Assembly (NCBI GenBank): GCA_964540415.1 | Contig: CAZIMM010000042.1 | Location: 1-18,097 of the forward strand | Reading direction: 5' to 3' | DNA length: 18,097 bases | Origin: CAZIMM01 sp964540415 | Lineage (GTDB): Bacteria > Bacillota > Clostridia > Oscillospirales > Acutalibacteraceae | Shown here: one piece after another, positions 14,452-18,097 of the stretch | Layout of the letters: each line of letters starts with the position of its first letter | Numbering within the stretch: position 1 is the stretch's first letter | Translations under genes and position numbers: made by a program | Notes under the pieces: model-generated | Seen by the model: only the letters and a program-made list of their open reading frames with translations | Told to the model about the DNA's origin: nothing | The model's database searches: none

Positions 14452-15815
14452 AAAAACGTTGCATCAGCATAATTTCACTCATGCTTTCAGCCATCCTTCT
14501 CTGTGCCCTCGGCGTTCCGGCTTTTGCCGGAAGCTCATACACAATTGAGTCCCCTTACAAGGACGTTGTGTGGGGACAGACACCTGTTTTCAAGGGCAAT
14601 CTGCACACCCATTCAACAATAAGCGATGCAGATGAACCGATGGACAAAATCCTCACCGAGCACTATGAGCAGGGGTTTGACTTCGTTGCCATGACCGACC
14701 ACGGCATTACAGGCAGAGCATGGAACGAAAAGCCGTATATGTGGGTGCTCTATGCTTACCAGGAAATTGCCGGAAACAAGCGCTCCTGGCTCACCGACGA
14801 GCAGTATTACGGAATGACAAACGGCACATATCCTTTGAGCAGCGGCGTTGCCAGGGGCAAAAAAATGACCTGTGTCACCGGCGGCAACGAGCTCAACGGC
14901 CTCACCGCTTCAAAAAGCCATGTCAACGGTTTCTTCCTTCCCGAAAATTCGTGCAATGCCAACGTCGGCTTTGAGAACGGCTATGAATACGCTGTCAGAC
15001 TCGCCGACAAAAACGGCGGGATGTCGCACATCAACCACCCCGGAGACTGGCTTGCTTCAAGCGGCAACATCGGCGCGGTTTATGACAAAGAAAATCTCGA
15101 GCTGTTCAGGAACATCTTTTTGAAATATGATTCCTGCCTGGGCATGGAGGTTTTCAACGGCAACAACAACACCACTCCGTATGACAGAATTCTCTGGGAC
15201 AACCTGCTTATGGAAACGCTGCCCTACGGCAGAAGCATCATCGGCTTTTCAAACAGCGACACGCACAACGCCGGCATGGTTGATTCCAGCTTCAGTGTGT
15301 TTCTGATGAACGAAAACACGGTCGAGAGCATCAAAGAGACAATGCAGTCCGGCTCATTCTTCTGCGTCACGCGCAAAATGAGGGAAAACGACGTTATCGG
15401 CCCCGCAAAGAGCTTTGATTATATCAACAAAAAGCTCCCCTACCCCATGTTCACAAATCTGACCGTTAACGACCACACTGTCACCGTAAACGCCGAAAAC
15501 ACAAAATATATTCAGTGGATTGCAAACGGCAAGGTGATTTTCGAGCAAGACATCACCTCGGCGAATCAGACGGTAACACTCAATCTGGACAGTATCACAG
15601 GCAGTGAGAGCTTCCTTTACATCCGCGCCGAGCTTTACGGCGACGGCGGCATGTGTGCATCGCAGGCACTCACAATTGATGACGGAAGTGCTCCGCTCGA
15701 ATACAAAGAGGACACAAGCATCAAGGCAATAATCAATAAAATTCTCTATATACTTAAGAGCACAAGGTTCGTTGTCATCACTATGGAGCTAATCAACGCA
15801 ATCAAGGACGACTGA
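14448..15815 (+). CDS. Secreted PHP-domain phosphoesterase
   Basis: 455 residues with a signal peptide ending AFA at residue 27. PHP-domain metal-binding motifs are clear: NLHTHS (His53, His55), MTDHG (Asp84, His85), GGNEL (Glu148), SHVNG (His158), SHINHPG (His194, His197), MEVFNG (Glu234) and SNSDTH (Asp271, His273). Such enzymes use two or three metal ions to hydrolyse phosphoesters. After the PHP domain, from about 335, a beta-rich region (TVNDHTVTVNA) resembles a small accessory domain, and the C-terminus has amphipathic helices (IINKILYILKSTRFVVITMELINAI). The ATG at 14448 has only a weak AGGA at 4 bases; a strong site lies 32 bases upstream behind a hairpin. It is the last gene of the phosphoesterase operon, 75 bases after the second gene. 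The substrate is unknown. Confidence 0.92.
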   Translation: MKKRCISIISLMLSAILLCALGVPAFAGSSYTIESPYKDVVWGQTPVFKGNLHTHSTISDADEPMDKILTEHYEQGFDFVAMTDHGITGRAWNEKPYMWVLYAYQEIAGNKRSWLTDEQYYGMTNGTYPLSSGVARGKKMTCVTGGNELNGLTASKSHVNGFFLPENSCNANVGFENGYEYAVRLADKNGGMSHINHPGDWLASSGNIGAVYDKENLELFRNIFLKYDSCLGMEVFNGNNNTTPYDRILWDNLLMETLPYGRSIIGFSNSDTHNAGMVDSSFSVFLMNENTVESIKETMQSGSFFCVTRKMRENDVIGPAKSFDYINKKLPYPMFTNLTVNDHTVTVNAENTKYIQWIANGKVIFEQDITSANQTVTLNLDSITGSESFLYIRAELYGDGGMCASQALTIDDGSAPLEYKEDTSIKAIINKILYILKSTRFVVITMELINAIKDD

Positions 15816-15846
15816 GCAGAAAAGCATCTGAAAAAGTGATATTCTT

Positions 15847-15880
15847 ACGCCGCCCTTTTCGGGGCGGCGTTGCTTTTTTT
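15847..15880 (+). terminator. Rho-independent terminator of the phosphoesterase operon
   Basis: A perfect 9-bp GC-rich stem (ACGCCGCCC 15847-15855 with GGGCGGCGT 15862-15870, loop TTTTCG) is followed by TGCTTTTTTT. It separates the phosphoesterase operon from valS. Confidence 0.9.
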
Positions 15881-15942
15881 GATAAATAACAGGTAAAATC
15901 GTAAAATATAACATATATCAGACAAAAACAGTAAACTATATC

Positions 15943-15971
15943 TTGATTTTTTTACGGCTGTGTTGTAAAAT
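15943..15971 (+). promoter_or_regulatory. Promoter for valS
   Basis: TTGATT (15943-15948), 17-base spacer, TAAAAT (15966-15971). Start of transcription would be near 15978, leaving a leader of about 34 bases. That is too short for a T-box riboswitch, which many Firmicute aminoacyl-tRNA synthetase genes carry. Confidence 0.55.
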
Positions 15972-16011
15972 AAACAGATAGTTATTTTTAAATCCGTGAA
16001 GGAGCAAGTTT

Positions 16012-18063
16012 ATGAAAGAATTGGAAAAGGTGTACTCCCCGAATGAGGTTGAAAAGGATATTTACACCTACTGGTCAGACAACAACTGCTTCCGCGCAGA
16101 GGTTGACCCGAACAAAAAACCTTACACAATCGTGATTCCGCCACCCAACATCACGGGGCAGCTCCATATGGGTCACGCTCTGAACAACACGCTTCAGGAT
16201 GCCATCATCCGCCGCAAGCGTATGCAGGGCTTTGCCGCGCTCTGGCTTCCCGGGTGCGATCATGCTTCAATTGCGACTGAGGCAAAAATCGTCGCCGCGA
16301 TGAAGGAAGAGGGGCTGACAAAAGAGGACATCGGCCGCGAAAAATTCCTTGAACGCGCGTGGGACTGGAAAGAAAAATATTCTGACAGAATCATCGAACA
16401 GCTCAAGTGCATCGGCTGCTCGTGCGATTGGTCAAGGCTGCGCTTCACCCTCGACGAGGGCTGCAACAGAGCCGTCAACGAGGTTTTCAAAAAGTATTAT
16501 GACGAGGGAATAATCTACAGAGGCAACCGCATTGTCAACTGGTGCCCCAACTGCCGCACCACCCTTTCCGACGCTGAGGTTGAGTTTGAGGAGCAGGCAA
16601 GCTTTTTCTGGCATCTGCGCTACAAGCTGACAGACGGCAGCGGTTATGTTGAACTGGCGACTACCCGTCCGGAAACCATGCTCGGCGATACTGCGGTTGC
16701 GGTCAACCCCGAGGATGAAAGATATAAGCACCTTGTCGGCAAAAAAGTTATTCTTCCGCTGCTTCACAAAGAGATTCCCATTGTTGCCGACAGTTATGTT
16801 GACATGGAATTCGGCACCGGTGTTGTGAAAATCACGCCGGCGCACGACCCGAACGATTACGAGGTCGGCTTGCGCCACAATCTTCCGGTCATCAACATCT
16901 TCACTCCCGATGCGCGCATTGTTGACGATTATCCGAAGTATGCCGGGCTTGACAGATATGAGGCGAGGAAAGTTATCGTCAAGGATCTCGAAGCCGAGGG
17001 CGCTCTGATTAAAACCGCGCCTTATGCGCACAACGTCGGCTGCTGCTACCGTTGCAGAAGTTCCGTTGAGCCGAGGATTTCAGACCAGTGGTTCGTCAAA
17101 ATGGAACCCCTGTGCCAGCCCGCGCTTGACGCCGTTGCAGACGGAAAAACACAGTTCATTCCGGAAAGATTTGAAAAGGTTTACAACCGCTGGCTTGAAA
17201 ACCTTCACGACTGGTGCATTTCTCGTCAGCTCTGGTGGGGTCACAGAATCCCCGCGTGGTACTGTGAGGACTGCGGAGAAATCATTGTTGACACCAAAGC
17301 GCCGTCTGTGTGCTCAAAGTGCGGCTCTGCAAAGCTCCGTCAGGATGAGGACACTCTTGACACCTGGTTTTCCTCCGCTCTCTGGCCGTTTTCAACACTC
17401 GGCTATCCCGACATGACTGAGGATCTCAAATATTTTTATCCCACCGACACCCTTATCACCGCCTACGACATCATCTTCTTCTGGGTTGTGCGCATGATGT
17501 TCTCCGGAATCAAGCACATGGGAGATGTTCCGTTCCACACCGTTCTCATTCACGGCCTCGTGCGCGACGGTCAGGGCAGAAAGATGTCAAAATCCCTCGG
17601 CAACGGCATTGACCCGCTCGAAATTGTTGATCAATACGGTGCGGACGCTCTGCGCTTTTCTCTCGTCAACGGCATTTCTCCCGGCAACGATATTCTTTAC
17701 CGTGACGAAAGAATCGTCTCGGCGAGAAACTTCAACAACAAAATCTGGAATGCCTCCCGCTTCGTTCTGATGAATCTGCCGGACGGCTATGAGTTTAAGC
17801 ACCTTCCGGAAGAGCTGAAGATTGAGGACAAATGGCTGCTTTCACGCCTCAACGACGTTACAAAAGAGGTCAACGAAAACTTTGACAAGATGGAGCTCGG
17901 CATTGTTTCGCAGAAGCTTTACAAAACGGCAAGACCCATCTTGCCACTCGATGCGAGAGCAACGCCGCCCTTGAATTCGGCAACATGGCCTTCCTGCTTG
18001 ATCAGCTGCAGGTCGACGATATCACCCTGTGAAAGATCGCCATCACTTACCAGCTGGCCGTAG
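16012..18063 (+). CDS. valS: Valyl-tRNA synthetase, C-terminus lost at a sequence seam
   Basis: Cytosolic class Ia aminoacyl-tRNA synthetase that charges tRNA-Val. The ATG at 16012 has AAGGAG 7 bases upstream. The HIGH motif appears as HMGH (residues 52-55) in PPPNITGQLHMGH. KMSKS is at 524-528. Zinc-type cysteines are C178-x2-C181 and the pair C418-x2-C421 with C434-x2-C437. The editing domain (TTRPETMLGDTAVAVNP, GTGVVKITPAHDPNDYE) is present. ValRS is usually about 880 residues. Family sequence ends at VSQKLY, about residue 637 (base 17922); the remaining 46 residues to the TAG at 18061-18063 (starting KTARPILPLDARATPP) are unrelated. The anticodon-binding domain and C-terminal coiled coil are therefore absent from this window. 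The truncation is probably a junction artefact rather than a real allele. Confidence 0.93.
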   Translation: MKELEKVYSPNEVEKDIYTYWSDNNCFRAEVDPNKKPYTIVIPPPNITGQLHMGHALNNTLQDAIIRRKRMQGFAALWLPGCDHASIATEAKIVAAMKEEGLTKEDIGREKFLERAWDWKEKYSDRIIEQLKCIGCSCDWSRLRFTLDEGCNRAVNEVFKKYYDEGIIYRGNRIVNWCPNCRTTLSDAEVEFEEQASFFWHLRYKLTDGSGYVELATTRPETMLGDTAVAVNPEDERYKHLVGKKVILPLLHKEIPIVADSYVDMEFGTGVVKITPAHDPNDYEVGLRHNLPVINIFTPDARIVDDYPKYAGLDRYEARKVIVKDLEAEGALIKTAPYAHNVGCCYRCRSSVEPRISDQWFVKMEPLCQPALDAVADGKTQFIPERFEKVYNRWLENLHDWCISRQLWWGHRIPAWYCEDCGEIIVDTKAPSVCSKCGSAKLRQDEDTLDTWFSSALWPFSTLGYPDMTEDLKYFYPTDTLITAYDIIFFWVVRMMFSGIKHMGDVPFHTVLIHGLVRDGQGRKMSKSLGNGIDPLEIVDQYGADALRFSLVNGISPGNDILYRDERIVSARNFNNKIWNASRFVLMNLPDGYEFKHLPEELKIEDKWLLSRLNDVTKEVNENFDKMELGIVSQKLYKTARPILPLDARATPPLNSATWPSCLISCRSTISPCERSPSLTSWP

Positions 18064-18092
18064 AAAGCCTGAACGATAACATCAGAAGCTTT
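17911..18092. repeat. 10-base direct repeat bounding the right-end foreign segment
   Basis: CAGAAGCTTT occurs at 17911-17920 and again at 18083-18092. Both copies contain AAGCTT. The first copy sits at the point where ValRS similarity stops. The pair brackets 162 bases whose best reading frame is on the opposite strand. It may be microhomology at a chimeric join, a restriction/ligation scar, or chance. Confidence 0.45.
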
Positions 18093-18095
18093 CAG
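17919..18095 (-). CDS. Partial minus-strand frame in the right-end segment, unrecognised
   Basis: On the minus strand a frame is open from the right edge (first full codon starting at 18095) for 58 codons and ends at TAA (17921-17919). The text is protein-like: KASDVIVQAFYGQLVSDGD and HVAEFKGGVALASSGKMG. The plus-strand frames across the same stretch are either stop-broken or odd. The stop lies in the bases shared with the seam, so the true C-terminus is uncertain. I infer a piece of another gene joined to valS. Product not recognised. Confidence 0.4.
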   Translation of the reverse strand: MKASDVIVQAFYGQLVSDGDLSQGDIVDLQLIKQEGHVAEFKGGVALASSGKMGLAVL

Positions 18096-18097
18096 AT

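Noticed and set aside
16012..18063. Natural truncated valS allele
   Set aside because: The truncation falls at an AAGCTT repeat next to the window edge, removes the essential anticodon-binding domain and is followed by opposite-strand coding sequence. A join artefact is the simpler reading.
17930..18097. Plus-strand frame across the right end with an internal TGA, suggesting stop-codon recoding
   Set aside because: The frame (AALEFGNMAFLLDQLQVDD, then TGA) is the complement of an unbroken minus-strand frame. All other genes in the window end and read normally with the standard code.

Overview
The window looks like a piece of a genome or metagenome contig from an anaerobic gut-type Firmicute, probably Clostridia of the Oscillospiraceae/Ruminococcaceae kind. 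This is an inference from the moderate GC content, strong AGGAGG-type ribosome binding sites, sigma-A type promoters with 17-base spacers, Gram-positive signal peptides, and the clostridial look of the uracil permease, Upp and ValRS. No rRNA, tRNA, CRISPR array, insertion sequence or integrase was seen.

Layout from left to right. Positions 1 to about 150 are an AT-rich stretch that does not belong to the gene it runs into. From about 150 to 1499 lie the C-terminal part of a uracil/xanthine-type permease and upp (uptake and phosphoribosylation of uracil), closed by two tandem terminators. A large secreted protein of unknown function (1773-4346) has its own promoter. A bidirectional terminator and a near-consensus extended -10 promoter then open a tight three-gene operon (4631-9650): a TerB_N/TerB_C protein, a BrxC/BrxD-type (DUF2791) P-loop ATPase and an Lhr/BrxHI-like SF2 helicase. 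It ends at a long hairpin terminator. On the minus strand, 11711-9727 carries a polytopic membrane protein followed by a secreted single-pass membrane protein. A divergent promoter region (11760-11853) separates it from a plus-strand operon of three secreted metal-dependent phosphoesterases from three unrelated superfamilies: calcineurin-like, alkaline-phosphatase/NPP-like and PHP. That operon ends at 15880. valS follows with its own promoter and no T-box leader; its sequence stops being ValRS at about 17922.

The best candidate for an under-described system is the TerB-BrxD-helicase triad. It carries two components known from BREX type 2 (BrxD, BrxHI) but none of the BREX core (PglX, PglZ, BrxC, BrxL), and pairs them with a tellurite/stress-family TerB_N/TerB_C protein. 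Its own promoter and flanking terminators mark it as a self-contained transcription unit. A role in defence or nucleic-acid processing is inferred from family membership only.

Both window ends look chimeric: the last conserved-gene reading frame runs into unrelated sequence that is better read as coding on the opposite strand. At the right end the foreign segment is bounded by a 10-base direct repeat containing AAGCTT. These ends should not be read as biological gene truncations without checking.
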